NCBI GenBank assembly: GCA_958510875.1
Contig: OY294068.1
Coordinates: 79,727,978 to 79,791,977 of the forward strand
DNA length: 64,000 nt
Origin: Endomychus coccineus
Lineage: Eukaryota > Arthropoda > Insecta > Coleoptera > Endomychidae
Reading direction: 5' to 3'
Shown: piece by piece, positions 1 to 9,439 of the stretch
Numbering within the stretch: the first letter of the stretch is position 1
Layout: the number at the start of each line of letters is the position of its first letter
The notes under the pieces: generated by a model
The model's database searches: none
What the model was told of the DNA's origin: nothing
What the model saw: only the letters and a program-made list of their open reading frames with translations
Position numbers and translations under genes: made by a program

Positions 1-913
1 GATATTAAAGTAAAATGTAAGTTCTCTTGAACTGGTACTTGAAATGATTTAAGGTGAATGAAAATAAACTATAAGAATGATACAAATTGATTTGAATGAC
101 TTAATTTACTTTGAGTAATAACGAAAGAGTAATATAGTTGCAAAAATTAGAAATCTTGTAACTTGTAATACAACAAAAACAATCAATTGACTACGTTAAA
201 AAATATTAATTAAAAGAATTAAAGGATCTGACTTTGAGAGAGAGACTGAGCTATATGTACAATGAACTAGCTTACCCAACAAGGCACGAAAAAAAAGAAC
301 TGGAACTGCTCTTGCAAAAGAGTTTTCATTTTTATAATTTGTCTCCCCCCCGAAATTGGCCTCCTGATTCGCTAACCTAAAATTCAAACGGACCAATGAA
401 GTTGGTTGTATCCCGTTGCACCTTGCACTAATACACAAATCTGTATTTAGAGTTGCCTGTATTCCCACATCGAGGGGCAGTGAGTGACCACAAAAAATGA
501 TTTCTCCAAACCCTGCTGACTAAGTAATTAACTCCGTCTGCGTAGAAAGTGCAAGGTCCGCGGAATAGCGCCTCGAAGGCTCTAATTCTTAAAAATCACG
601 TACAACTTGTAAAAGGTATTAGATGGCGTATCTCTGGCGCCAGACAGGAATTCCATTATTTCAATCTGAATAAAACTCTAATTGTTGAATATAGAATGTA
701 TATGTATAGTCTGTTCCTGTCAGAAATTTAGAAATTTTAGATTTGAAATGCCCGTAAGGACGGAACTACACTCTACGGAATGATTTGAGTTGTACTCTCA
801 TGTGTCAAGTATTCCTGGTTTACTTAGAGTGGCTAAATTTTCGGGAGTTTTCTCATGCTTACGCTACTTTGATTCAATCGTAAAAAAAAATAATAATCCC
901 CCGGATTATTACA
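1..913 (+). repeat. 5' LTR, right part
   Basis: This matches 11160-12072 at a constant offset of 11159 and ends in TTACA, compatible with a TG...CA type LTR. The start of the LTR lies upstream of the window. Short ORFs on either strand here occur identically in the 3' copy and are not genes. Confidence 0.93.
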
Positions 914-1255
914 TCACCCTCACCTTAAAGAAAGAGCGGGGTTCGGAAGGAACCAAGCTCCTTTCTACAACCGGTATTATACGTATATTTTGATCCATCT
1001 GCCAAGTTCTGACCAGCGTGGGAATCTAGGGGTACTAGACCCACCTTCACGCTCAATATATGTATGATCATCAGTCCGATTGGACTTCCCAATAACCTAA
1101 ATCCTATTCAACATAATCACGTGGATTTACCACATGACTACAACAGTACAATCCTTAAGAGCTAAACAATGAAAGTCTACTTCTGTTTCCATATTGTCAC
1201 AACACTTTTTTCGGATTGACTTTTACGCACTAACCCGCACTGTCACTCGATGGTT
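914..1255. other. Retrotransposon leader, no gene seen
   Basis: This is the start of the internal region directly after the LTR. I expected a primer-binding site beginning TGG here and did not find a convincing one. Nothing else is recognised. Confidence 0.5.
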
Positions 1256-2014
1256 TCACATACCAGGACGCTCGTGGAGACTGGACATGGACCTGCCGTA
1301 CAACGAACAGGCTGCTGATCGTCTTCCCTCGCGTTCTGTCCAGTGGAGGGTTGGATACATCGCATGGGTGGCGGTGGAATCTGTGGTGGTGGAAACTACA
1401 GCTGCTTCTGGTTCCCTTGGGATGACATTGGTTGATGGAGCGGATGGAACTGCATCCCCTGGACTTCCATGGGCGTGATGTCGGTTGACTAGGAAGGCGG
1501 TGAGGGTGTTCCATAGACAGGCGAATAGGTGTAGACCCCATCCGAATAGCTGGTACAGGCTCCATCCGTTTAGGCCGACACCAATAACGAACTTCACCAA
1601 TCGGAATATACAGTATAGGCCCAACAGCCCGTTCATGATGGTCCCTATGCTTTCGAACCAACCCCATATCTGCCGGATGGTGGACCTGACGAGACTGGTA
1701 ACCTCTTCTTTGCTGAATAGTTTGAGAGTGTTGTACCCTTGGTCCAGAGACTCCATACCGGACACCCGTCGCGCTATCATCGTTTGGACTGCATCTCTTT
1801 CCATGCCGAAGATCAGGTTCCGTTGGCTTTTTCTCATGTCCTCGGATGTGTATAGTCCCCCTGCGCTAATCAGCTTGATCGGTTGGAACTTCAATTGGTC
1901 CTCTGCTTCAATCTCAATGGTCAGTGGTATAAGACTCGTCAGTGGTAGTGGGGAGAGGCCGATCCAGGTTCCCTCGACTTGGTACAATGGTGGCATAAGG
2001 CTATTACATTCCAT
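1256..2014 (-). pseudogene. Antisense viral-glycoprotein-like C-terminal ORF
   Basis: This 252-codon ORF runs opposite to gag-pol, between the 5' LTR and gag. About residues 1-45 look like the end of an ectodomain. A Ser-Ala-Gly-Gly-Leu-Tyr-Thr type motif follows near residue 50, then an amphipathic stretch. A long hydrophobic, Trp/Gly-rich segment (about residues 120-175) resembles one or two membrane passes, and a Pro/Ser-rich tail follows. The layout recalls the C-terminal part of class III-type glycoproteins of chuvirus-like viruses, which insect LTR elements are known to have captured; that assignment is from memory and uncertain. No matching N-terminal ectodomain is visible upstream on this strand, so it is a stump rather than a full env. 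The plus-strand ORFs over the same bases look like shadows. Confidence 0.5.
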
Positions 2015-3157
2015 TTGAACAGCTACATTTTTGGACGACGTGGGTCAACGATGCCATGATTTTGTAAGCATTGAAATGATTGAGCTTCGTTACATTTTTC
2101 CGCTCCTAGTTCAAATGAGTAGCTTGCTCATCCATTTACTACTACCGAAGAGTGACTGTGCATGCCGCAATGCGAGATGGTCCTTGTAACCTCTACCAGA
2201 CAGGCGCGTGCGTCTCTTTGTCCGTAATCCCTTCATTATAACTTGTCTCCAGTGAAACCATCGTTGCGTTTATCGGGTCCTCTTCTCAGTCGTACACGAT
2301 CGACCCATTGCCATTACCTTAGAAGTGTTGTCACCAGGACGGGGTATATCCTTGGCACTCTGAAACAGATCCCGAGAAAAAAAAGGGGGGGGGGGAACAC
2401 AAAAACAACAACAAAAAAAAATTTTTAAGAATCAGGCCCCTTATTGTGACATACCCCTTAACTTCCAAACTCTATCCCCTTATCAGTGATAACATGAAAT
2501 TTGGGTATCAACGACCCAAGGAATACGAATAACGCAAAAAAAGGTCGTATTATCTCTACCCGTTTCCCGACCATCTTAAAGGTCTATGAATTTCCTTCCC
2601 TTCCCCTAGGACTTACTCAATTCCCTCTCTCTCTCTCCCTAGGGTTACGTTATCTCTGAAATACATGGGGAGGATCCAACTATCCCTCAATTAAGAGCCC
2701 TTACCCTCCGGCGCAGTGATCCCGTTCGCAGGGTGCTGCAGCCACGGAAGCTGGAAGGGTTACTACCCCTTTCCAGAGGTTTCTAGCTCATAGTGAAAGC
2801 TAATCTTATTTTCAACAAAACACAAAAACAAAATTTAAACGGAACGCGGTGACTGGAAGAGTCAGAGGTTCCGAATTTACTGACTATACTTTGTTCATAG
2901 GGAACCAAGGCCAAGACTCACAAGAGAGAACTAACTTGACACTGCATATAAGCTACTTGGTTCCGCTATGACGTCACTCGATCTAGGGTGAGGGTGGCTA
3001 TATACATCTTTGGTAGAGGAGTCTTGAAAATTGGAGTTCTTGTCGATTCTCCGGCTTCCACTTCCTCGATTTTACCGATGTTAACACCTCGTTACCCACA
3101 CCTATTCGACTCATTCATACTCTGGGCGGTGTCCTGTCACCCGCCCCGCGCACTTTC
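2015..3157. other. Retrotransposon leader without recognisable gene
   Basis: This is non-coding as far as I can read. An A8-G10-type homopolymer junction followed by A-rich sequence lies at about 2375-2430. CT-rich stretches occur at about 2620-2640. I see no protein family on either strand. Confidence 0.5.
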
Positions 3158-4340
3158 TTGACCCAATTTCCCGGCCTCATAGACGACTACGCGTCCCGCT
3201 GCTCTGCAGGCGGCCTATCTGCTCAAATCCCTCATGGGTCTTCCAGAACATACAAACTCCTGTACCTGCGCTGGGTACTACACATTTTGGTATCGACCCC
3301 AAATTCCTGGTCCACTACCCCTACTGGCAAAACCTACCTGCCAGACTCACAATTGGCCTACCTGGCCTTCCTGTCCATCCTGGACTCAACAACTCCCTTC
3401 CAAACTTCGGGCTTCTTACCCGTCCTTCTCCCTTGGCACAACTGGCCCAACAGTCCAACCTGGACTTTCTCCGTACACAAAACTCTTCTGGCTTCCCTGG
3501 CCTAACCGCTTCCAGTTTGCCCTCTGTCCTTACTGGACATTCTTGTGCTGACAGCCCTCTTGAGTATGACCTTTACTGACCTCGGGTATGATGGACCTTT
3601 CTCCACCGCATCGGACGCATATTACGATTCAGCCCAATACTTCCTTGAAGGTTTATGCTCTACACCCAGTTTTGAGATGCTGGGTAGAGAACCTTCCACA
3701 ACGACCGGCTGTAGCCAGGTTCCGCGTTGTTCGAAGTATGGGACATCTCCGACGGACGCATATTACGATTCAGCCCAATACCTCCCTGAAGATTATGCTC
3801 TATAACCAGTTTTGAGATGCTGGGTAGAGATCTTCCACAACGACCGGCTGTCGCCAGGATTCGCGTTGTTCGAAGTATGGGACATCTCGATATCGATATG
3901 CTTCGGCCAGTCGGAGCCGATCCTTGCTTCCGCATTACTGGATAAGGTCTACACATTGCCCCGCGTCGTACCCAATGTCCTTAGCACTTGAGGCACCTCC
4001 TGCATCTCGATGAAGTGCGCGAATACCCCTAACACCTACATTCGCGCACCATCCACACACTGGGATGAGGAATCACTGTACTGGACCACTCCGGTGCAGA
4101 AATTTAAATTTCCCTAGGCTACCTTTCCATCTCTATCAGGATTTGAGACAGTCCATTACAGTGACCTCATTCCCACTACGGGGTACAACTACCCTTCCAA
4201 CCTGGTCAATAGGAATATCCGGTCCCTATTTTAACTAGAGACAGCATACGCCCATTGGCCCAGTCGCTCCTTTTTGGGGGAATCTTACCCCTCCGCCATG
4301 GATTCGGCTACCATCCAATTCTACTATCAGTTGCCCGGGA
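3158..4340 (+). pseudogene. gag: Likely 5' part of gag, frame-scrambled
   Basis: The region before the zinc-knuckle ORF is GC-richer than its surroundings and translates in switching frames into Pro/Leu/Gln-rich protein (about 3200-3560), as expected for a gag N-terminus. No single frame runs through. Bases 3613-3894 are a tandem duplication of about 141 bp. The in-frame stops within this segment probably disable Gag. The link to gag rests on position and composition, because no conserved capsid motif was recognised upstream of about 4340. Confidence 0.4.
3613..3894. repeat. Tandem duplication, period about 141 bp
   Basis: Two adjacent copies start with GGACGCATATTACGATTCAG at 3613 and 3754. 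Each contains the same downstream blocks (TTTTGAGATGCTGGGTAGAG and GTTCGAAGTATGGGACATCT). There are small differences between copies. Confidence 0.85.
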
Positions 4341-4808
4341 ATGGTACGGGGAATGGTTCCGGGGTTGAGGAAGAATACTGAGCGGACTATGATCCACCAG
4401 TTTAAGCAGGGTTTAAGGAAGGAATTGATGCGGGATATTGGAACAGCATTACTGCGAGAACCCAGCCTCACCCTCAAAAAAGCTGAGGAAATGGCTAGGC
4501 AGTCAGAAAGGGTTGAGCTCCAGTTGAGGTCAAGACCCTCAGCTACTCCTAGTCTGGCAGCACCCCAACTGGAAAAGATGCGATGTTATGGGTGCGGGGA
4601 AGAAGGGCATTACAAACCCGACTGTCCAAACGAGATCCGAGCTGGAACAACAAGGCAGCCCATCACCTGTTTTAGATGCGGGAAACCAGGCCACATCGCG
4701 ATAGGTTGCCGCGATTTCGGAACCCGCGATCGTAGGAGGGAACCTGGAGAGGGTAGGAAGCCGAACAACGCTCGCCCATCGGGGCAATCAAGACCAGCTT
4801 TAAACTAG
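4341..4808 (+). CDS. gag: Gag C-terminal part with nucleocapsid zinc knuckles
   Basis: The 155-residue open frame has the capsid C-terminal signature (helical, charged, ending in a Glu-rich segment at about residues 15-65). Two CCHC knuckles of spacing C-x2-C-x4-H-x4-C follow at about residues 80-95 and 112-126, then a basic tail. Gag packages the element RNA in cytoplasmic particles, and the knuckles bind nucleic acid. The frame is open to 4808, where TAG lies directly after a slippery heptamer leading into pol. The ATG at 4341 is only the first in the open frame; the true start should be far upstream, in the scrambled segment. A functional full-length Gag is therefore doubtful. Confidence 0.85.
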   Translation: MVRGMVPGLRKNTERTMIHQFKQGLRKELMRDIGTALLREPSLTLKKAEEMARQSERVELQLRSRPSATPSLAAPQLEKMRCYGCGEEGHYKPDCPNEIRAGTTRQPITCFRCGKPGHIAIGCRDFGTRDRRREPGEGRKPNNARPSGQSRPALN

Positions 4809-4842
4809 CACGACCTTGTCCAGAAGCTCCTAGGAGCAAGGT
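4799..4842 (+). promoter_or_regulatory. Programmed -1 ribosomal frameshift site, gag to pol
   Basis: The heptamer TTTAAAC (4799-4805) is read T TTA AAC in the gag frame and is followed directly by the gag stop TAG (4806-4808). A -1 slip reads TTT AAA CTA and enters the pol frame, which stays open to 9439. Seven bases downstream, ACCTTG (4813-4818) can pair with CAAGGT (4837-4842). The enclosed GCTCC/GGAGC offers an alternative inner pairing. Heptamer, register and spacer fit the known -1 signal design; function is inferred. Confidence 0.8.
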
Positions 4843-7800
4843 TGCTAGTGGTGTTGAGGAGCAAGGTGAATGGACGCTGGTTAAGCGTCGGGGGAAAGGG
4901 AATGGTAACTTCAGAGTCATACAACCCGCGATGGAGAAAGATACGAGACCCACAACACCCAGGGTAGTAGTCCCTTGTGTAGGAGGCATAGGGTCATTCG
5001 GAGGGCCCACTAACTTAAGGGTTCGATTAAACGGACAACAGCGCACTTTATGCATAGACACCGGATCTGCTCTATCTCTTTTAAAGGAGAGTAGCGTACC
5101 AAGCGAGGCAGTATCCCTGCCCGGCGCGATTCGCTTGGTAGGCATTTCTGGAAAAGAGATGACCTCTTCCGCCCTGGTCCAATGCCAGGTCGAATATAAC
5201 AGAAGGCGGCCCCACCTGTTGCAAGACTGGGTGGTGGTTAAAAACCTTCCACTACATGCAGACGGGATTTTGGGCAGAGACTTTCTGACCAAGTGCGGAG
5301 CCATCATGGACTACGCTCGTAACACCATTAAGATTAGAGGAATAACTACGCCACTTGTTATGGATATGCCCTATAAACGATCAAGTCAGGTGCTGGTGGC
5401 GCAAAAACCAACAACGCCCAGTACGATCGCCACCCCGTGCGCTAAGACAAAGCCTCAACACCCACCGGCTCCTACAACCTCAAACGGAAGGCCATGCAGA
5501 CCCTCTCATTACTCTGAACCGCCACCGGTAAAGCCAACGTACGCCCAGGTAGCCTCACTTACTCGGCCCAAACCCTCCGTTAGGTCTCCCCCATTGCATA
5601 AACCTCCACATATCACGGAAATCAGTAAGGGCGATACCCCGAAAGGCACGCGCAGGAATTCTGAAGCGATACCACCCTCCCCACGGCGATGTCACGTAAG
5701 TTTATGGGAAAGGGAATCCATACCTCCTCGAAGTGAAATCGAATGTTGGGGTAAGGTAACAGGACAAAAACCTACGGGAGAATTGGGAATGATTGAGGCC
5801 TCGGGTGGAGACCTGGAAGTGGGAGTACTGATCGCCAACGCGGTAGTACCATTCACCAAGAAAGTGAGAATACGTCTCATGAATTTGAACAACTACGCGG
5901 TCCGAATAAGGGCAAAGACGGTGTTGGGCACCCTATCTCCTGGGGTGGAAGTTTTAAGCGAGGCTCAGAAGCAGGTCGAACCGGCTCGTCCGGCTCAGTT
6001 ATGGTGTAGACCAGATTGGGAAGACCGAGAAACAGGGAATTCAGACGCAGTGGATTTGTCTCATCTGCCTAAGGACACCCAAGCCTTAGTGAGAGCTTTT
6101 CTCCAAAGATACGACCACATCTTTTGTGGTGAGGACGAGATCCTATCCAGCACGGATAATGTGAAGCATCGAATAATCACCGAAAATGTACCTCCCATCT
6201 CAAAAGCCCCTTATCGAGTACCCTTCCATACTAGAGACGAACTGAGAAAGGAAATCGATCGGCTACTGGACGAGAAGATAATAAGGGAATCAAGAAGTCC
6301 CTGGAGCGCCCCTGTAGTTATGGTAAGACGGAAGCAGCCCGACGGCTCTATGAAGATCCGCCTTTGCATCGATTATAGGGCTCTTAACGCCGTGACTAAA
6401 AGGGACTACTACCCGCTCCCTCTTATAGAAGAGCTACTGGAACAATTCGGAGAGGCCAGTCTGTTCAGCGTGTTTGATGTGGCCTCGGCCTATCATCAAA
6501 TAAAAATGGAAACTTCGGACATCGAAAAAACGGCTTTCAGCACTATGGACGGTCACTATGAATTTCTGCGTATGCCTTTCGGGTTGTCCAATAGCCCTAG
6601 TACTTTTGCTCGGTTTATCAACACCACAATGGCCGGTTTGAACCATCTCATATGCAGCGTATATCTGGACGATATCATCACTTATAGCACCGACGATGTG
6701 ACCGAACATCTACGACGACTGGCCTTAGTTTTCGATCGCTTAGCGGAAGCCAACATAAAGTTAAAACCTAGTAAGTGTCACATGTTGAAACCAAAGGTAA
6801 CCTACTTAGGCCACGAAATTTCCAAGGCGGGTGTAAGCCCTTTAACAGACAAAGTGCAAGCTATTAAGGATTTTCCCATTCCCACTAAGGTGAAAGAGGT
6901 GCGAGGATTTCTAGGCTTGGTAGGATGGTATCGGAAGTTCATCCCGAACTTCGCTGAGTTAGCGGCCCCACTTACGGAGTTAACAAAGAAGGACGTGAAG
7001 TTCATAATCACGGAACAGGTGCTGGGGTCCATTAACAGCTTAAAGGAGGCCTTGACCTCGGAAAGCGTGCTGATCCATCCTAATTTTAAGGAACCGTTCA
7101 TCCTATCAACGGATGCATCAGGAACAGGGATCGCCGCTGTGCTGAGCCAAAAGGTCGATGGACACGAACGGCCTGTAGCTTTTGCAAGCAGGAAATTGAC
7201 CGGCGCGGAGACCAGGTACACGGTCACTGAATTAGAATGCCTCGCAGTTGTATTTGGGGTGAAGCAGTATAGATGTTTTCTGTATGGGAAGAAATTTGAG
7301 GTGGTAACGGACCACATTTCCCTCAAGTGGCTGTTGTCACTAAAGGATCCCACCTCCAGATTGGGACGGTGGTCGATCTTGCTATCAGAATACGACATAG
7401 AGGTCATACATCGGCCGGGGAGGAAGCACGGGAACGTAGACGCATTAAGTCGGGTTTACGAAAGCCCGGACTGGGACTTTGAAATGGACAGATGTCTTAA
7501 GGACATAGCAGGAAAGCAGATCGGGGGTAAATCGGTAGATAACGTTGAAGGAGATCTGCTTAAAGCCCCAGAGAAATTCGCTTTGGCTCACTGTGTGAGT
7601 GCGGATTTCGGCATGTCCCAGGGAGTTGCACTAAAATTTAGAGAGGCTTATGGAAACACCTATCTGCTGAAGAAACAGAATAAGAAGGTGGGAGAGGTTG
7701 CCAGTATGGAAGCCCAAGGGCGCCTCACGTTACATATGGTCACCAAGGACAAAATCTCCGATAAGCCCACGGAACGATCCGTGTTCCAAGCCCTCTGGAA

Positions 7801-9439
7801 CCTTAGGCAGTTATGTTTAGAAAAAGGGGTTTTATGGTTAGCTATGCCACGAATCGCGTGCGGATTAGACGGGTTAGATTGGGGAGTCATCGGGCCAATG
7901 ATAGAGTGGATGTTCGGTCACACGCCCATTAAGGTCAGGATCTACGGGTTGGACAAGTCGAAGACTGCGGAAGGGACTGGAATATGTCTTACCGCGCAGG
8001 ATAGGGACAGGTGCTGCGTCCAATTAGTAAGGGATTTAGGGACATGTTTGACGAGCACCGAGTTAGAACCTGTATGGGATGGGGCAGATATAGTGGTAGC
8101 CCAGAAAAAGGACCAGTTTTGCGCCAAAGTAGTGAGGGACTTAGACCCCAAGTCAGGTGAGGGTAACGGATACCGATTGTCTCGGAGTAGTGTGTTGTAC
8201 CAGGTAGCGGACAACGGAACCGAGCGGCTCGTCGTACCTCAGAGTTGGGTACCGAGAGCAATGCACGACTACCACGATGTGGCATACATCGGCCACCCAG
8301 GGCAGTATAAGACTTGGCGGCTGATGCGTCAGAGGCTGTTCTGGCCGGAAATGAGGAAAGACATAAGGAGGTACTGCGGAAGATGCCACCGGTGTAACCA
8401 ACGTAAAACGTCACCTCATTTAGGGAAGGCACCCTTACAAAGATTCACTGAAGTATGCGAGCCTTTCGAGAGGACCGCAATGGACATTGTGGGGCCGTTG
8501 GTGAGATCCGATAACGAAAATCGGTACATGCTTACTTTCCAGGACCACTTTACCAAATACATCGAGATAGTGCCAATTCCCGACCAGACAGCAAATACCG
8601 TAGCACGGGCGCTAGTAGAACGTGTCGTTCTGCGTCACTCCGCACCGAAGGTCCTCATTTCGGACCAAGGCTCTAATTTTATGTCCGCCGTGATGAAGGA
8701 GGTCTGTAAGATACTAGGGATAGAACAGTGTCGCACCTCCCCCTTTCATCCACAGACGAATGGAGGTCTAGAAAGGGCACACCGAGTGATCAAGGATATC
8801 TTGTCCCATTACGTGGGCAAGGACCAGTCAGATTGGGACACGTGGGTACCTTATTTAGCTTTCGCGTATAATACGCAGCTACACACTTCCACCGGATTCA
8901 GCCCATTTTTCCTGCTATACGGTCGAGATGCAGTGTTCCCCACGGAATTAGAGAAAAATAGAACACGTTATGATAGTGACGTGAACTATGCGGCCGAGCT
9001 TCTGGGAAGATGGAATAAGGTATATCCGGAAGTAAAACGGAACATGGCAGTAGCGGCCGATTATCGAGAGCGGCAATATAACAAGACCGCTAAGCCCCGG
9101 AGATGTCGCCTAGGCGACCTGGTCTATGTGAGGGACGAAACGCAGGTGCGAGGCCTCAGCAAAAAGCTGATGAATAAGTGGAAAGGGCCGTTTCGAGTAC
9201 TGGAGCAAACCGGGCCGGTAAACTATAGGGTTCGATTATTAGGAGCGAGAAAAGATGCCGTGGTGCATATAAATCGAATGAAACCCTATCCAGGGGGTGG
9301 GGAACAGGACGAAGAAAAGGAATATACGGAGGAAGAGATCAGGCGAGCTAATGAACAGCTCAGTACGCCTGAAGTGAATCCCACCGCTGCCACCAAATGT
9401 AATAATCTGAAAGGCTGGTATTTGGGAGCAATTGAATAA
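4805..9439 (+). CDS. pol: Gypsy Pol polyprotein with embedded macro domain
   Basis: The pol frame (open from 4757, entered by frameshift at 4805; first ATG 4931) gives 1502 residues after that ATG. Numbered from the ATG: aspartic protease with Asp-Thr-Gly at D43; a proline-rich linker; a beta-rich domain at about 250-350; RT with the first catalytic Asp at 516 and Tyr-Leu-Asp-Asp at 578-581; RNase H with D728; a macro domain at about 869-1010; the integrase HHCC zinc domain at about 1110-1160; a DDE core D1185, D1245, E1281 (DD35E); and a GPF-type module near 1415. Every key residue checked is present and no stop interrupts the frame. Together these would mature, reverse-transcribe and integrate the element. 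The macro domain is the odd part: gypsy Pol normally has only a linker between RNase H and integrase. Confidence 0.95.
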   Translation, partial: LARPCPEAPRSKVASGVEEQGEWTLVKRRGKGNGNFRVIQPAMEKDTRPTTPRVVVPCVGGIGSFGGPTNLRVRLNGQQRTLCIDTGSALSLLKESSVPSEAVSLPGAIRLVGISGKEMTSSALVQCQVEYNRRRPHLLQDWVVVKNLPLHADGILGRDFLTKCGAIMDYARNTIKIRGITTPLVMDMPYKRSSQVLVAQKPTTPSTIATPCAKTKPQHPPAPTTSNGRPCRPSHYSEPPPVKPTYAQVASLTRPKPSVRSPPLHKPPHITEISKGDTPKGTRRNSEAIPPSPRRCHVSLWERESIPPRSEIECWGKVTGQKPTGELGMIEASGGDLEVGVLIANAVVPFTKKVRIRLMNLNNYAVRIRAKTVLGTLSPGVEVLSEAQKQVEPARPAQLWCRPDWEDRETGNSDAVDLSHLPKDTQALVRAFLQRYDHIFCGEDEILSSTDNVKHRIITENVPPISKAPYRVPFHTRDELRKEIDRLLDEKIIRESRSPWSAPVVMVRRKQPDGSMKIRLCIDYRALNAVTKRDYYPLPLIEELLEQFGEASLFSVFDVASAYHQIKMETSDIEKTAFSTMDGHYEFLRMPFGLSNSPSTFARFINTTMAGLNHLICSVYLDDIITYSTDDVTEHLRRLALVFDRLAEANIKLKPSKCHMLKPKVTYLGHEISKAGVSPLTDKVQAIKDFPIPTKVKEVRGFLGLVGWYRKFIPNFAELAAPLTELTKKDVKFIITEQVLGSINSLKEALTSESVLIHPNFKEPFILSTDASGTGIAAVLSQKVDGHERPVAFASRKLTGAETRYTVTELECLAVVFGVKQYRCFLYGKKFEVVTDHISLKWLLSLKDPTSRLGRWSILLSEYDIEVIHRPGRKHGNVDALSRVYESPDWDFEMDRCLKDIAGKQIGGKSVDNVEGDLLKAPEKFALAHCVSADFGMSQGVALKFREAYGNTYLLKKQNKKVGEVASMEAQGRLTLHMVTKDKISDKPTERSVFQALWNLRQLCLEKGVLWLAMPRIACGLDGLDWGVIGPMIEWMFGHTPIKVRIYGLDKSKTAEGTGICLTAQDRDRCCVQLVRDLGTCLTSTELEPVWDGADIVVAQKKDQFCAKVVRDLDPKSGEGNGYRLSRSSVLYQVADNGTERLVVPQSWVPRAMHDYHDVAYIGHPGQYKTWRLMRQRLFWPEMRKDIRRYCGRCHRCNQRKTSPHLGKAPLQRFTEVCEPFERTAMDIVGPLVRSDNENRYMLTFQDHFTKYIEIVPIPDQTANTVARALVERVVLRHSAPKVLISDQGSNFMSAVMKEVCKILGIEQCRTSPFHPQTNGGLERAHRVIKDILSHYVGKDQSDWDTWVPYLAFAYNTQLHTSTGFSPFFLLYGRDAVFPTELEKNRTRYDSDVNYAAELLGRWNKVYPEVKRNMAVAADYRERQYNKTAKPRRCRLGDLVYVRDETQVRGLSKKLMNKWKGPFRVLEQTGPVNYRVRLLGARKDAVVHINRMKPYPGGGEQDEEKEYTEEEIRRANEQLSTPEVNPTAATKCNNLKGWYLGAIE
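7535..7965 (+). other. TARG1/OARD1-like macro domain within Pol
   Basis: Residues about 869-1010 of Pol (counted from the ATG at 4931) have the fold signature of the ADP-ribosyl-glycohydrolase macro domain family of TARG1. The features are Gly-Asp-Leu at 874-876, then an Ala-His-Cys strand end, a Gly-containing phosphate loop and a Thr-Lys at 938-939. A Met-Pro-Arg-Ile...Cys-Gly-Leu-Asp block ending at D980 follows, with a closing strand near 1005. In human TARG1 the catalytic residues are Lys84 and Asp125, 41 apart. Here the matching Lys939 and Asp980 are also 41 apart. This suggests removal of ADP-ribose from proteins or nucleic acid by a Pol product. Activity is inference; the homology call is strong by eye. 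Confidence 0.85.

Noticed and set aside
196..993. Small ORFs in the gypsy LTR, repeated at 11355-11890
   Set aside because: They lie in LTR sequence, occur identically in both copies and show no domain.
1194..2018. Plus-strand ORFs over the antisense glycoprotein-like ORF
   Set aside because: Composition is odd (Trp/Arg/Pro-rich) and no family is seen. The reverse frame has coherent hydrophobic segments, so these are shadows.
3234..3815. Pro/Leu-rich plus-strand ORFs before the zinc knuckles, as separate genes
   Set aside because: They overlap one another in different frames and lie where gag should be. I treat them as a scrambled gag 5' part.
5692..8432. Several reverse-strand ORFs of 60-200 codons inside pol
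   Set aside because: They are shadows of the strongly coding pol frame and have no family features.
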